From Porphyra umbilicalis (lineage: Eukaryota > Rhodophyta > Bangiophyceae > Bangiales > Bangiaceae): a stretch of 64,000 nt of DNA. The notes under the pieces were generated by a model. The model searched no databases, was not told where the DNA came from, and was given only the letters and a program-made list of their open reading frames with translations. Every line of letters begins with the position of its first letter. The first letter of the stretch is position 1. Location of the stretch: NCBI GenBank assembly GCA_002049455.2, contig KV918948.1, forward strand, positions 62,001 to 126,000, in the 5' to 3' direction. Position numbers and translations under genes: made by a program. Shown here in pieces: positions 1-12,150 of the stretch.

Positions 1-614
1 TACCACCCAAAGGTCGTCGCCGCCGGCGTTTGATGCGCCGTCTGCTGCCGCTTTGCCATGGACGTTGTGGGAGGCGCGTGGCGCGGGGTGTCTCGCGGAT
101 GTGCGCGGCGCCCAGATTCGTCGCCACGCCCGCCCTCGCGGCGCCGTTTTTGTGCCGGTGCACCCCGCTTTTTGGCGGGCTGACCCGTCATCCGCTGCTC
201 CCCGACCCGCGGCGCGCGCCGCCGTTTGTCCCCCACCCCCGCGCGCCGCGACGCGCCGGCCGGCGCCCCCGTCTGCCTCCATCGCGTGGCGGCCCGTGTG
301 CGTGGCGTCTGCTTGCCGCCGGTGCGTGCGTGCGGGAGGTGCGGGGATTGGGGCGGGGAGGGGATGTGGCGGGTATTGTGGGGGAGGGCGAGCCGCTGGG
401 AGACTTGGACTGGCCGACACCCCAACCCGCCGCGCACACACCGACCACAGCACACACACACACACACACCACACGCGCACCACCGGCAGCCGCCGTGCTC
501 CCCACCCTCACCCATTTGTCTACCACCCTGACGCCACCCGATTTCTGTCGTCGCTCCCGACCCCGCTCCGCGTCTCCCCGCGCTCCCGCGTGTCACCCCC
601 CCCCCGTCGGCACC
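1..614. other. Upstream region with CA microsatellite
   Basis: I see no gene I can support here. The reading frame of the next gene is open upstream to about position 33 with an ATG, so a longer N-terminus is possible, but its predicted sequence is arginine/proline-rich and looks like translated GC-rich noncoding DNA. A CA dinucleotide run occupies about 434-480, with the purest part at 451-469. Confidence 0.5.
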
Positions 615-1781
615 ATGAGCCCCACCGGTTCTGACTCGGACACGGGCGCCGTGCACATCCGCACGGACAAGCTGGTCACCACGTCCCCCCCGTGGCCATC
701 TCGACCACCGACGCGGGCCACACGGCCAAGCGCCAAGAAGCGGCCGCGCTGCTGGCGCTGTGGTCGACGCTCGTCCCGACCAAAGGCGCCGTGCGGTCCG
801 TGCTGTCCGACCCCGCCGGCGACCTGTTCCCCGCCGTGCGGGCGGTGAGCGTCCCCCCCCCCGTTCCTGGCCTTCTTCGGCGCCCTCTTTTGAGTGCGTG
901 CTTGGTCTGACGGGGGTGCTGGTGGGCGTCGGCGGCGCCTTTTTTGAACCTCCACCACCGCGGCGTGCCGGTGGCCATTCTCGGAACGCAGACGGTCATG
1001 AGCTGGTACGTATTTCTTTTGGACCTGTTCCTGCTGCCGGCGTACCGGGCGCGCTTCCTCGACGCGCCGCTCGTGCAGTTTTGGTCGGTCGGCGCGAGCC
1101 GCGCCTCCCTCGCCACGGCCATCCTGACGTCGGCGGCGCTGTGTTTGGCGCTGCAGGGTCGGCCGTTTACGTTTGGGGTGCGGCTGCTCGACCACCACGC
1201 GCCCGCCGGTGATGCGTCGGAGACGCACGGGTCGCGGGCGGCGGGGCGGGGGGTGGTTTGGAACGCCACCATGGTGCTCGGGGGGGCGTCGACGGCGGCC
1301 GCAGGGGGGCTCCTGCGCGGCGCCGGCGCGGGGGCGGGGCGCGTGGCGGCGGGGCTGCTTGTCGCGCCGCCGCACGTCGGCGTGTTCCCGCTGCTGACGC
1401 TGGTGACGGGGCTGTCGATGGCCGCGGCGGGGGTGGTGGGGGTAGCCGCGTCGTGGCGGTCGGCGCTGGTGGCGCCATTCCTGGCAGCGTCCGCCGCCAA
1501 CTATGGGCTGATGTACCTCTACTGCACGGTGGTGCAGGTGGGGCCTGGTGCTGCTGACGGCGCTGATGGGGCCGATGTTTGCGGTGGCCGCGCGCAAGGC
1601 GCGGGCCGACGCGGCGGCGGCAAGGGTGGCGGCGGCCGTGAGGGTGGTGGCGGCGGTGCGTGTGGAAGGGGGCGAGAATGTCAACGTGGGGGCGTCGGTG
1701 GGGCGGTGCGGGGTATCGGCGGGCATAGGTGGGGGCACGGGCGGGCGCCGGTTAGGACGCGGAGTGTACCGACCTCATTAG
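615..1781 (+). CDS. Hypothetical multi-pass membrane protein, probably one intron, frame breaks
   Basis: I do not recognise the family. The ATG at 615 opens MSPTGSDSDTGAVHIRTDK. The coding pattern then moves to another frame after the C run at 685-691 and continues as AKRQEAAALLALWSTLVP. A GTGAGC donor at 845 and a CAG acceptor ending at 991 give a 147-bp phase-0 intron that keeps this frame and joins to TVMSWYVFLLDLFLLP. Several hydrophobic segments follow, including ATAILTSAALCLALQG, FPLLTLVTGLSMAAAGVVG and PFLAASAANYGLMYLYC. At about 1540 the pattern changes frame again and continues as VLLTALMGPMFAVAARKARA, ending at 1781. I infer about 300 residues and five or six membrane spans. Both frame breaks sit at short C or G runs, so an indel error is as likely as a mutation. 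Function and membrane are unknown. Confidence 0.5.
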
Positions 1782-3163
1782 CGAAGCTTCTAGTAGGGAT
1801 CCATTCGCGTTCTCAACGCTCAGGCAGCCACGTTGCATAAAATTGATGGCCCTGGTCTGCTTGATGGTCACCCTCTAGGCCATGTGATTGGATGGTCCCA
1901 TCTGTACGCCCAATCACGCGTATCCACGTTTCAGCATTCGATGGCCTACGATCGCTCTTGTCCAGAAGGATTACACATGCGAGCGATTACAGCTTCCTCC
2001 AAAAGCGTTTACAGATGCCTTCCTGGAACCCCCACTGTATTCCACACAAGAGCCCCGAAATGGTCAGCAGCGCGCATCTTTGCGGCCATATCAGCACCGC
2101 GTGTCCGCCCTCTTCCGTCGTCTCGCCATCTCGCCCCTCTGTCCGGCCCTTCACAGCACCCCTCCATCGTCGTCACCGCACCACCGTGCTCTCTCTTGGA
2201 CGCGCTCGCCACATCCGCCCCTTTCTTTGCCCCCGCGCGCCGCATCCACCCATTTCTTTCCCCCCCCCCCTTCCCCCCCTCCGCACACCATACACTTTGC
2301 GCTGCACTCAGGTACGTTTTTTCTTCAATGTGTTCCTCGTCCTTCCCCGTCCCCCCCCGAGCCCCAGCCGGGGTGTTTACTCTTCTGTTCTTCTTTTCTT
2401 GAGGCATCTGATCGCCTCTGCTGTCGACCTCCCCCTGCGTGTGGCGGCGCGCCGGGTGCTGCGCTGGTCTGCCTTGCTGACCATTTCTTTGTGCTGAGAA
2501 TCATACGACAAAGATGAAGATATCAAATGGGGACCGACAATGGGGACGCTTTAACTGGAGAAGACAAAGGGACACAACAACAACTGGGAAAGAGGAAAGG
2601 GACCCAACGACGTCGTGGTCAGAAGAGTGAAGGAGCAGAACGAAAGGCCTCATTACAGTGCTGAAGCTCGGAATTCTATGGCAGCATCGAAAAGAGACGC
2701 TCCCCCGATGTACAACCATTATGCTGAATATTGCATCACATGATAAGTTAATTGCTCTGTCAGTCATCCCAACAATATTTGTAGAATGGGTGAAGCACTC
2801 GCTCGTGTGACGGGAAACAAGTTTGGCGCCTTAGGATAGAATCCTTATTGTTTGAGCAAACGTTTTTTTGGAGCTGGACACACCGTTCGACTCAGCTCAT
2901 CGAGATCTGTCCTGTGAGGCTATCTCCAAGTCAATCTGATTGAATGTCAAGAACTGGTAGATGCGCACTGGTGACTACTGACTTTTTCCCAAACTGTGTG
3001 TCTGTGTTGTCACGAAAAGTGGAAGCTTCGCTACCTGGTCCCTGCCCTGGGGGACCAACTTGTTTATTCATTGTCTCAAGGGGGGAGGCGTGGTGCAGGC
3101 ACGCTGTGGTCTGTGGACCGGGCGCAGCGTGTTTGTGTTCCCAACCTTAGCCACCACGGCCGT
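1782..3163. other. Intergenic, no gene recognised
   Basis: ORFs here are short, overlap on both strands and lack family motifs. A pyrimidine-rich tract with long C runs lies at about 2230-2290. From about 2490 the sequence becomes more AT-rich than its neighbours. Confidence 0.5.
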
Positions 3164-3166
3164 CTG

Positions 3167-4532
3167 CCCTACGGGAAAAGTTTGCTGGATATCCAGCTTT
3201 TTTGGCCCCGGGATCCCGGAAAAAGCCGGATCCGGTGGCCTTGAAGTCCATTTCGGTCGGAAACAGAGGCCGTTCGACTGATCCAGCGGCTCGCAGGAGC
3301 GGGCCAAACAGCAAGCATCATTCCAAGCCACCTGAGCGAGCCCCCACAATTGCAGCTGGTCAGAAAATCCAGGATCTCGGGCGGTCTGTCGCCCGACGCG
3401 CGCTGCACGTGAGGCGATCTTCCGCGCCGCAGTGTGTGGCCCAGATCGCCGGCGCTTGGGCAGCTTTCCCCCCCCCAGACGCCCATTCCTGATGTGTGCC
3501 GCCCGCCCCCCCGTCGTTTAACCAGATCGGCTGCTTCGGCGGCGTTGCAACGGATCTTGGCCGTCCCCTCCCCCCCTCGCGCACACCTGTTGTTCCCGTC
3601 CTTGCCGTTGTCCCAGGCACGTATCCCCCCCCCTTGCTTCCTTGGAGCGTGCCCTATGTGAAGGTATGTGGACGCATGTGAGACGTCTTGCTGTGATTTT
3701 TTTTATGCCAACCTTTGAGCTGGATATGTTCGGGGGGACGGGAGGGGGGGACGGGAGAGAGGCGCGGGAGGAGTACGAGGGAGGTGGAAGAGGAGAGGGG
3801 ATGGAGACAGGGGACGGGGGCATCTCTCGCTGCGCCGCGTCCGCACTATCGGCGTACAGCCGGACGCCGCCCCCGCAACCTCTCCCGTCGGATTGGCCCA
3901 TTTGGACGCCGCCGTCACGACCACCCGCTTCACGACCACCCAGATCCCTCTCCGTTGGACGGGTGAGTAAGTGGGGAGTGTCCGAATGCTGGGTTGTTTT
4001 GTCTGAACTGGCCACTGACCTGTACACGCCGCTCTGCTCTTGGCTCTGTTTCTGCACCTTATTCTGTGCTATGGTGTTTACCGTATGTTCCTGTACTTTT
4101 TCTGTCTACATCTGTCTGCTCTTCTTGTGCCTTGCCTTTTCTTTGCAGTGGGGGGAAGCGGGCGGGGGCTCGGGGCGTTCGTGCCGCTCGCTTCACCGGC
4201 TCATGTTAATTTCCACTTGCTTGATTGCACTTGACTGTAGGTTCACGTGGCAGCACTAATAAATACCATTCAAATCAACTACTATAAGCAACAGTGTCAG
4301 AGGACAGAGAGAACCAATCAGGTGTATGCTTACAGTGAAGTGAGGAGCGTTGTGAACCAACCAAAGTGCCATCAGATCGAGCTTTTTTCCTGGATCCTTG
4401 ACGACGGGAGGGCCCCCGCGACCGGAATACGGCGGGTCAACTTGGAGCCTACAGACGGAAATATTTCTCCTGTGAGTGTCAGATCGGCGCTTTTGAAAGT
4501 AGCTGGATATCCAGGAAATTTTTCCCGTAGGG
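3167..4532. mobile_element. Non-autonomous DNA transposon, CTG-flanked family, copy 1
   Basis: Both ends carry the terminal inverted repeat beginning CCCTACGGGAAAA and continuing through CTGGATATCCAGC. The two ends match over about 31 bp with two differences. Immediately outside lie direct CTG triplets (3164-3166 and 4533-4535), which fits a 3-bp target-site duplication. CTG is not palindromic, so its presence in the same orientation on both sides argues against it being part of the inverted repeat. There is no transposase ORF. A second copy in opposite orientation lies at 44827-46148, and homology between the copies extends inward at several places (for example around 3345-3450 and the last 250 bp). 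The superfamily is not certain; a 3-bp duplication would suit PIF/Harbinger or CACTA types. Confidence 0.8.
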
Positions 4533-4535
4533 CTG

Positions 4536-6764
4536 CGTCGCGCGCACGTCGGTCGCCGTCGGCGCGCAGCCGCGGGCGCAGAGGTTGTCGCGCACGCGTC
4601 TGTCGCTGCAGTCGCGGTCGTCTCTGCTACCGCCATGGCGGTGCCTGCCAAACAGCATGTGATGCTGTTGACCGTGCAGACTCCATGTCAGCCTCGCGAC
4701 CAGCGATGAGGGCTTCGGCGCCTCCTACCGGGAGGGTGCCCGGCGACTGACCGGGTGCCTGCGACGACCAAAACCGGAACGGATGGGCCTCCATCTGCTG
4801 TCAATCGGCCGTGCACGGCTCGGTGGGGTCATGGAAAAAATGGTCTTGTTGCTTGCCTCTATCTTTGGTGTGTGCCACCGAGCGACCGCCACACCGCCGC
4901 CACAACCCGCACCACGTCCGCGGAGGGATGGTGGAGCACCGCAAATCTTGCACGATTTATCTGACCCAAATGCCCACATACAACGTCGGGAAGTAGTATC
5001 ACTACACTTGGGCGTACTGGCCAGTACAGCGTGTCGCATTTCAGATTGAGGTAAAATGGGCCCAGTACACATATTCGTAGGGTTACTTGCCTCGTTTCCC
5101 CACCTGTCGAATCTGCAATGATTGACACTTTCCCCCATGACACGTCAGGAGGTGCCGCCGCTGTTAACACTGTCAGAGGTCGTTCTGGAAGCACAGTGGG
5201 ACCGAGTGGGTCACATTACATTATCGGACCATTGCAGAAGGCCAGTGGGCCGAGAAAAAAAGAAAAAACCGCGATGTCTCATTTTGGGACACGAACCATA
5301 CCGTCGAGATACAGGAACCCCCGACCGTCCCCGACCGTATTCTGGGGATATACCGGGACCGGACTGTACATCGGCGGTGCATTCCGACCAAGTGTCGAGC
5401 CCGCGGGGCTCCCCTGGGGGGTGGCACGGCCGGAACACGTACTGGAACGACCTGATTCGGTACATTGGGGGCCGCCTGGCAGCCTCCTTCACAGCAATAC
5501 AGGTGATCACATCCAGCCGGATCTTTACGGCCAAGAACAGGTGCTGCGTTGCCGCGTGGTGTCCTGCGCCCCTCGTACCCATCTCCGCCACCCATCCTCA
5601 CTCCTGCGACGTAGGCGCGCTGCCGCGTCGGTGGGTCGGCCCGCGCGCGGCCGTGTCGCCAATCCCCCGTGCTTCCTCACGCCGGGGGCGGCACGGATCG
5701 GGTTTGGCGGCTCCTCGCCGGCGCGTGCGCGGGGCGGTGGGCGGGGGCGCCCCAGCCCCGCACGCCCGCTGCGTGGTTGCGCCCGAGACCAACCGACGAG
5801 CCGGGCGGCTGGCCGCCCTGGACGGTCCTGCTTGGCGCTTGCCCTGTGCCCGCCCGCGCCATCCCAACGGCCACCGCCACAGGGGTGCGGTGCGCAAGAG
5901 CGTCTACGGCCGGCCGCCGGCCGCCACGCAGCCCGCCGCTCGCAGCCGGCCGCGGCAGGAGCGTCGCTGCGGCGTGCGTGGGGCTCCCCCGCGCCACTTT
6001 GCGCCGCGGGCGCGCCGGCGGTCGTCGGTGGCGCACGTGCCCACGAGCCCCCGTCGGGCGGCCCGCTGCCCGACCGCTACCGCCCGTAGACCTGCCACCG
6101 CCACGCGCGCACCGAGCAGGCGATGCCACTGCCATCGGCCAGACACCCTCCCCCAGACGTGGACGACCGCCCAGTCTGTGCTCGACGCCCGCCTCGGTCC
6201 CTTGGCCGCTCCTCCCACACGCCCCGCTGCGCGGCGGCCGCGTGGTCGTGCGGCGGGCTCACGCTTCTGGTCGACGGAAAGCCAGCAGGCATCAACAGCA
6301 CCTGAATGTTGGTGGGCTTCCTTACATACATGCCAGTCGGAACAAATGAAAAGTGCATGCGCACCCTAAGTGCGTGGCCGACTTCCCCAGCCCTCGCACC
6401 GATTGAATTCCCGCGCCTCGGCTGCACCGGAGCCGCCCCCGCAGGTGCCGGGGTTGAGGAAACGTTTCTCCCCCCCAGGTGCCCGCGTGCCACGCGCGCG
6501 GCGGCCGCTCGGCCGGCCGAGCGCGGCCGGCCGCGCTCCTCGCTCGGCCGCGGCAGCGCCGCGGACGGCACCGTCGGCACCCCGCGTTGCGGTGCGGTGG
6601 CTGCTCGGCGCATCGCGCGACGCCCCCGTCGGCTGGTGCAGAGGACGTGCCGTGTCTGCCCCCCCCCCCCCCCACGTCCCCGGTTTGGTGCCGGTCCGCC
6701 ACGCGCTCCCCCCTCGCCCCCCGCCTCCGCCCCCACCCCGTCGGTCCTCCCCTCTCGGTCACGC
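4536..6764. other. Intergenic; no gene recognised; holds a repeat fragment
   Basis: The first part (to about 5300) has moderate GC and includes the repeat fragment at 5104-5298. From about 5560 it is very GC-rich and open in nearly every frame on both strands, which reflects composition and not coding. I found no conserved motif. Confidence 0.45.
5104..5298 (+). repeat. Partial copy of the TA-flanked element found at 51655-52282
   Basis: About 195 bp match 52086-52282, including the shared stretch CCCCCATGACACGTCAGGA and the outer end CATTTTGGGACACG followed by ACCA and then TA at 5299-5300. The matching left end is not visible upstream, so this is a truncated copy or only one end of a diverged element. 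Confidence 0.65.
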
Positions 6765-6855
6765 CCGCGCCACGCCGCGCCACGCCGCGCCGCGTCGCGC
6801 CACGCCGCGCCGCGCCGCGCCGCGCCACGCCGCGCGGCGGTCGCGCCGCGCGCCG
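6765..6855. repeat. CGCGC/CACGC microsatellite
   Basis: Degenerate 5-bp units alternating CGCGC and CACGC fill the stretch just upstream of the ATG at 6869. It would lie in the 5' leader of that gene. Confidence 0.7.
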
Positions 6856-6868
6856 CCCCGGGGGCGCC

Positions 6869-7023
6869 ATGCGCCCGCCGACGCGCGCGCGCCTGACGCG
6901 CCTCTGCCTCGAGGCGGTGGCGCCCCGCGGCTTGGTCATTGTCGGCAGCCGCTATGGCGCCGACGGTGGGGGCGCGGACGGGTCGGAGCTGCGCCTGACG
7001 CTCGAAGCCGACGGCGGGGCGGA

Positions 7024-7067
<44 letters not shown>

Positions 7068-10000
7068 GGCGTGGCGCCCCCCCGCCGTCGTCCCCCGCGG
7101 CCGTCGGCCGCGCGGCGCTGACGCGGTGGTGCGGCGCCGCGCTCGGCGCCGCCGGCCTCGTCATTGTCGGCGCGGCGCTGACGCCCGGGGGCGGCGGCCC
7201 CGCCGACCGCACCGCGGAGCTGGTCCTCACGCTCGAGGCGGACGTGACGGCCGCGCCGGCGCGCGGCGGCGGTGGCGGCGGCGGCGGCGGCGGCGGCGGG
7301 GGGAGGCGGGGGGGGGGGGGGCGTCGGTCGGCGGCGCCGTCATTGACCTCGACCCCCCGTCGCCGCCGCCGCGGGCGCGGGTCAAGGTGGAGGTGAAACC
7401 GCCGGGGGTGGGCCTCGACGCGCGCGTGGCCGCGTCGCGTGGCGGAGGTGTGTGGGCGGGGGGGGGGGGGGGGCTGTGGCGGGTGACCACGCCGCCGCCG
7501 GCAGCGTCAAGCAGGAGGCGGTCGCGGCCGCCGCGCCACGGGGGCCGACCGGCCTCGTCGCCAGACAGAGTGGGACTGTCCCACCGTCGGGCGCCGTTGC
7601 CACCGACGCCGGTAATGGGGGGACCACCCCCTCGTCGGGCGTCGGCGCCGGCGGCGCCGGTCGTGGGGAGCCCCCCACCCCGTCGGGCGTCGATGCCGGC
7701 GCCGCCGGAAATGGGGTGGCGGGCCCCTCGTCGGGTGCCGTCGCGGGTGCCGCCGGTGCGGAGGAGACCCCCGCGTCGTCGGCCGCCATTGCCGCTACCG
7801 CGGGAGGGGGTGCGACCGCCGCCCTGCCGGGCGCACGCTCGGGGGTGCGCACGGACCAGAATCGGACGGGTGGCACGTGCGCCACGCCGCCCGCTGCGAC
7901 GGGCACGGCGGGCGCGTTGGCGGGGGGGGTGGCTCCGGCGGCCGCGCGGCCACCTCCCACGCCGGTGGAGATGGCACCTGCCGCTGCTGGGTTGGTCGAC
8001 GAGCGGCCGCAGGTTACCCCTCGCAGTCTGGGCCCCGGCGTCCAGTTGCCACTCCATGGCGACGGTGCGGGCCCCGTCTCGTCGGCTGCGCCTTTCCCAA
8101 CGGCCGCCCCCGCCCCGGCGGCTGCTACCTCCGCGCCCCTTTTACGCGCCAGCTGTCGAGGCTCCGCCGCATCTGCGGACGGTCTCCTTCCCCCTCCACT
8201 CGCCCCACCACGCGCCGCGGTGGGTGGCGCCGCGCCGGCGACGGCGACGTTGACCACTGGTGTTGCGCCTGCCGTCCCTTGTCGGGAAGAGCCGCCAGTC
8301 CGTACTGCTGCCGGTGCCGACCTCCCCGCGGCCGCGGTGGACCGCCCGCTGCCGTCATTGCCCGCGACAGGTGCGGCACCGGCCGTACCTGTCGTGCCAG
8401 CGCCGGCGCCTTTGGTGCTGGGCGTGCCCGCCGTGCGGGCGCCGGCGCCAGCGCCGGCGCCGACGCCAGCGCCAGTGCCGTGCACGGCGCCGTCACCTTC
8501 CCCCCGTCCCGTTTTGGGCGGCAACACCGGCGGTGTCGTCATGGCGGCGCAGCCTCCGCTGCGCAGCGCGCCGGTTCGGGCGTCGGGCAGCACCGACATG
8601 AGCATGACGCCGGTGGAGTGTGTCCCGACGGCGGCGATGGAGGATGTCGTGGTGTGGACGCCACCTGGCGGCGTCGCCGCAGCAGTCGGTGGTGGGGGGC
8701 GGCTGCCTGGCCGAGAGGCGCTGGCAGCTTTGGTGCCGTCTACGGCGGTAGGTGCCGCCGCGGCGTCCATGACCACCGTGACGTCTACATCCACGTCCAC
8801 TGCTGCCGCTACCACCACCGTCGCAGCCATTGCCACGGCCACGGCAAACGTCTCTGCTGCTTCCGTGCAGGTGGGCACCCCCTGTACTCCGACGCCTCCC
8901 TCGGTGGCCGCTGCAGCTGGGATGGCCCCTCGCGGGCGCACAGACAGCAGCCGGCGGGAACGGTCACCGTGGCGTCGACCGCCGCGATCGGTGACGCCGC
9001 CCCCACGCGGTGCCCCGACCAAGGGACAACGTGTTGATGGCTCTGGAGCGGGCCGCTCGAGGGTGATACCGCCGCCCCGCCGCCAGTCGGCGTCGCCGCC
9101 GTGCGACCTCCCGTCGACGTCACCACAGCGCCCGCAGGCGCCACCGCTATCGTCTTCCGCTGCGCATGGGGTGACATTAGGGCGGCCGCCGCCGGCCAGC
9201 CATGACGGCGGTGCGTCGTTGCTCCCACAGTCGTCCGCGTGGATGCGTGTGGGCGCCTCTGCGGGCGGCACCGACGCGTCGCCGTTGTCGCAGACACCGC
9301 CCGCCAATTATAGTGTCTCCCGCCGTCGTCCGCGTTCGCCGTCGCCCCTCACAGGGGCGGCAGTCGCGACTGGGGCCGATGGTGCCGGGGGAGGTGGTGG
9401 CGCCACTCCGTCGCCGCCGTCGTCAATGCCGCCGTCGGCCAAGTGCCGTCGGGTCGATGCCGCCCCCCGCTGCCCGTCGCTGCCGCCAACCCCGCCGTCG
9501 GCAGCGTCGTCCGCGGCCGGCAGCGGCAGCGGCTGCTGCCGCCCCCGGCCGCCGTCCCCCCCCGAGCTGCGGCACGTGCCCAGTGGCGACGGCGGCGGCG
9601 GTGCGCCGCCGAGCCCCGTCACGCCGCCGGCCAAGCGGGCGCGGTCCGAGGGGTCACCCCACCCCCACCCCAGCCGTTGCCGCCCCCCCCGGGGGCTCCT
9701 CTCGAGGGCGGGGCAGCAGCGTGCCCTCACCGCCGTCGCGCGGGAGGTGGCGCGCCTGGCGGTCCGCAGCCTCGCGCGCGGCGACAACAGCGGAGGGGCC
9801 CGCGGCGGCGAACGGCGGCGCGCCACGTGGGCGACGGACGTGGCGCTCCAAGCGATGGAGCTGCTCATGGGCGCCGCGCGGGACCGGCCGGCCTTCGACG
9901 CCCTCCACGAGCGGCTGCTCCGGCGGCTGCGGCTGCTGCCGACGCAGGGAAATGCCTGGTGTTTTGGGCGGGGCGGGCTCCAGTACCTCGTGCTCGCCGC

Positions 10001-11159
10001 CGTGTGGCAGCCGTCTGTGGTGTTGTCGTCGTCGCGGCTCAGCGCCGTTGCGGAGACAGAGTGCCCCCGAGCGGGCGCCACCGCCGGCGCTTCTGCTGCC
10101 GACGATGGCGGCGCGCCCCCTCGGCCGCCCCCGTCCGATGGTGTCGGCACCGCCTCGGCTGCCAACGACAGTGGCAGCGCCGCGGCCGACGCGGGGTGCC
10201 CCCCGTGCGTTTGCGGACAACCCCAGTCGCCCTCCTCCACCCGCCTCCGGTGCGTGGCCAAGACGCTGCTCACGTCCGCCTTGCAAGCGTCGTTTGGCCC
10301 CCGCTCCCCCGCCGCCGCCGCGGGGGATGTTGCGTGGTTCGACCGCTCGGGCGCCCTTGACGGGTGCCACGCGGCGCTCGTCGCGGCCGCGACGTGCCCG
10401 CACCACTACCGACGGCTGTGCCGGCGGCTGGCCGCACGGCTCGTCGGCGCGGCGCTCGTGCCGCGGACGATGGTGCTGTCCGACGCGCCGTCCGTGGCGG
10501 CCATGACGCGGGACTGCGACTGGGCGCCTGCGTGGCCCCCGCGCGGCTGGGACGGCGGCTGGGAGGCGATGGGCTGGTGGGACGGAGACCCCCCCGGGGA
10601 CCACGTGTGGCACGCGGCGCCCCGCGCGGTGGCCGCGGTGGTGGCCGCCGTGCGGCCGCCCGCGCCGCCGCCGCCGTCGGCGGGGTGGCCCTCCCCGGTG
10701 GCCACCACCGCCCTCCACCGGCGCCTCGTCGACGCCCTCGATTGGCGTGCCCCGCCTGCCCCCGCCCACAGTGGCGGCGGCACGCCCGCCACGCCGCCCC
10801 CCGACGATGGGGATGGCGCGTGGCGGCGGCAGTGGGTGGTCGACCATGAGGTGCTCGCGCCGCTGCTGCGGACGGCGGCGGTGACGGCGGGCGCCGCGGC
10901 ACCCGCGTCGGCGGCGGCGGCTTACGCGGCGGCGGGCGACCGCCTCGTTGCCGCGCTCGGCGCGTGCGCGCTGGCGCCCGAGGACGGGCGGCTGCTGCGT
11001 CGGCCGTTTCTGGACGCGCTCGCTGCCGCGGCGGGGGTGGGGGGGGGGGGGGGGGGGGGACGCCGGCAGGGTAGCAGCAGTCAGGCGCGCTCCTGCCCTG
11101 TGCGAGACGCCAGCCGGCGCGACAGTGGTGGTGCCGAGGCCGTCGGCGGTCGCCCCTGA
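6869..11159 (+). CDS. Very long low-complexity protein with nuclear-type motifs, two frame breaks at G runs
   Basis: I do not recognise the family. The ATG at 6869 starts MRPPTRARLTRLCLEAVAP. The N-terminus has an internal duplication: two segments of about 45 residues each contain GLVIVG and end in LTLEAD, separated by a polyglycine tract. The frame breaks in the G run at about 7290-7322, continues as VIDLDPPSPPP and RVKVEVKP, breaks again in the G run at about 7459-7470, and then stays open to 11159 (about 1230 residues). VIDLD resembles a SUMO-interacting motif, and VKVE and VKQE fit the psi-K-x-E SUMOylation consensus. A long Ala/Pro/Ser/Thr-rich middle follows, with basic clusters such as PPAKRARSEG and SRRRPRSPSP. 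The last 450 residues look more globular (for example ATWATDVALQAMELLMGAARD). I infer a nuclear scaffold or regulator of about 1,430 residues. The frame breaks are probably homopolymer indels. Confidence 0.55.
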
Positions 11160-11781
11160 GAACGCTCGTCGTGCGCGTTGGCCGGTGCTACCCGGATGGA
11201 CGTGCAATGCAACAGGAGGGAAGGAGTCGCGCTTGTTCCCGACGCAAGTGCAAGGGCAATGGTGTGCGGGTCGGGCCGCATGCCAACACGTTGTCCTACA
11301 CAATGACCAACAACCTCCGCCGAGTCGTTGGACCGCTCGGCCGTCGCGGACGGCCGCCTGCTGGAGAGTCAATGGACACGTCTCCTCAGGAGCTACAGAA
11401 AAGCACCAAACAAACAGAATACACATGAATCCACGTCACGTCGCCCAATATGTCCCCTACCGTCCAACCCCGCCGAAAAGACTACACACAAAGCAAGACG
11501 TACAAGCTATTCACATATGCACGGCGGGGTACATCCCCGCTGCACGAAAAAACAACAACCAAAAGTACCTCACACAAAGGATGACCGCGTCCTCCCCACG
11601 ACGACGGTTGCAGTGACGGCGCCGCCAGTTGCCACCGTCACAGGTCCAAGGAGACAATGGCTTTCGGCCATACGGCCGGTCAACATCCACCGTCGCGCGC
11701 ATCCACATCATCGACGCCCGTCCTCTTGTTCCTTTGCCACCCCCGTCCCGCTCCAGATGCAGTCGTGTTGTCTCTAGCCCT
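11160..11781. other. Intergenic, no gene recognised
   Basis: This stretch separates the convergent ends of the 6869 gene and the minus-strand gene at 11782. Short ORFs only; no motif recognised. Confidence 0.5.
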
Positions 11782-12150
11782 TCACGTCTGCGGCGGTGAG
11801 CCCCAGCCGCCCCCATACTCTCCCCGATCCACCGTCAGGAGCGGCACCTCCTCGGTGGTGTCGGCGGCAGCGGGCCGTCCCGTCTGGGAAACCGCCGCCA
11901 TCGGTGCGGCAGCCGAGACGGCGGCCGCCGCGGGGACGGCCGCGGGCGCCACCGCCACCTTGACAGCGGTTGCGGGGGGGATCGCCACCGCCACCTTGTC
12001 GGCGGCCGCCGCCGGGCCGTGGGCGCCCACGGGGGTGGCCCCCACCCCGACCGGCGGGAAGGCGACGAGCACCGACACGGCAGCGATCACTGCAGCCGCC
12101 ATCGTCCGGGACAGGCGCGGCCGGCGTGGCGGGGCCGACGTACGAGCCAT
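11782..12150 (-). CDS. Small Ala/Val-rich protein with N-terminal signal or membrane segment
   Basis: The first in-frame ATG (12150-12148) gives a 122-residue protein. It begins with a basic stretch (MARTSAPPRRPRLSR), then a hydrophobic segment (MAAAVIAAVSVLVAFPPVGV) typical of a signal peptide or single membrane anchor. An Ala/Val/Pro-rich region follows, then a less biased tail, TVDRGEYGGGWGSPPQT. The same DNA is also open in a neighbouring frame, so the exact end is uncertain. I cannot assign a function. A plastid or secretory target is possible from the N-terminus but unproven. Confidence 0.4.
   Translation of the reverse strand: MARTSAPPRRPRLSRTMAAAVIAAVSVLVAFPPVGVGATPVGAHGPAAAADKVAVAIPPATAVKVAVAPAAVPAAAAVSAAAPMAAVSQTGRPAAADTTEEVPLLTVDRGEYGGGWGSPPQT

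Noticed and set aside
2501-2767. 88-codon minus-strand ORF in AT-richer DNA
   Set aside because: No motif and no convincing composition; likely chance.
5122-6369. 415-codon plus-strand ORF
   Set aside because: It begins inside a transposon fragment and continues through GC-rich DNA open in nearly all frames, with no motif.
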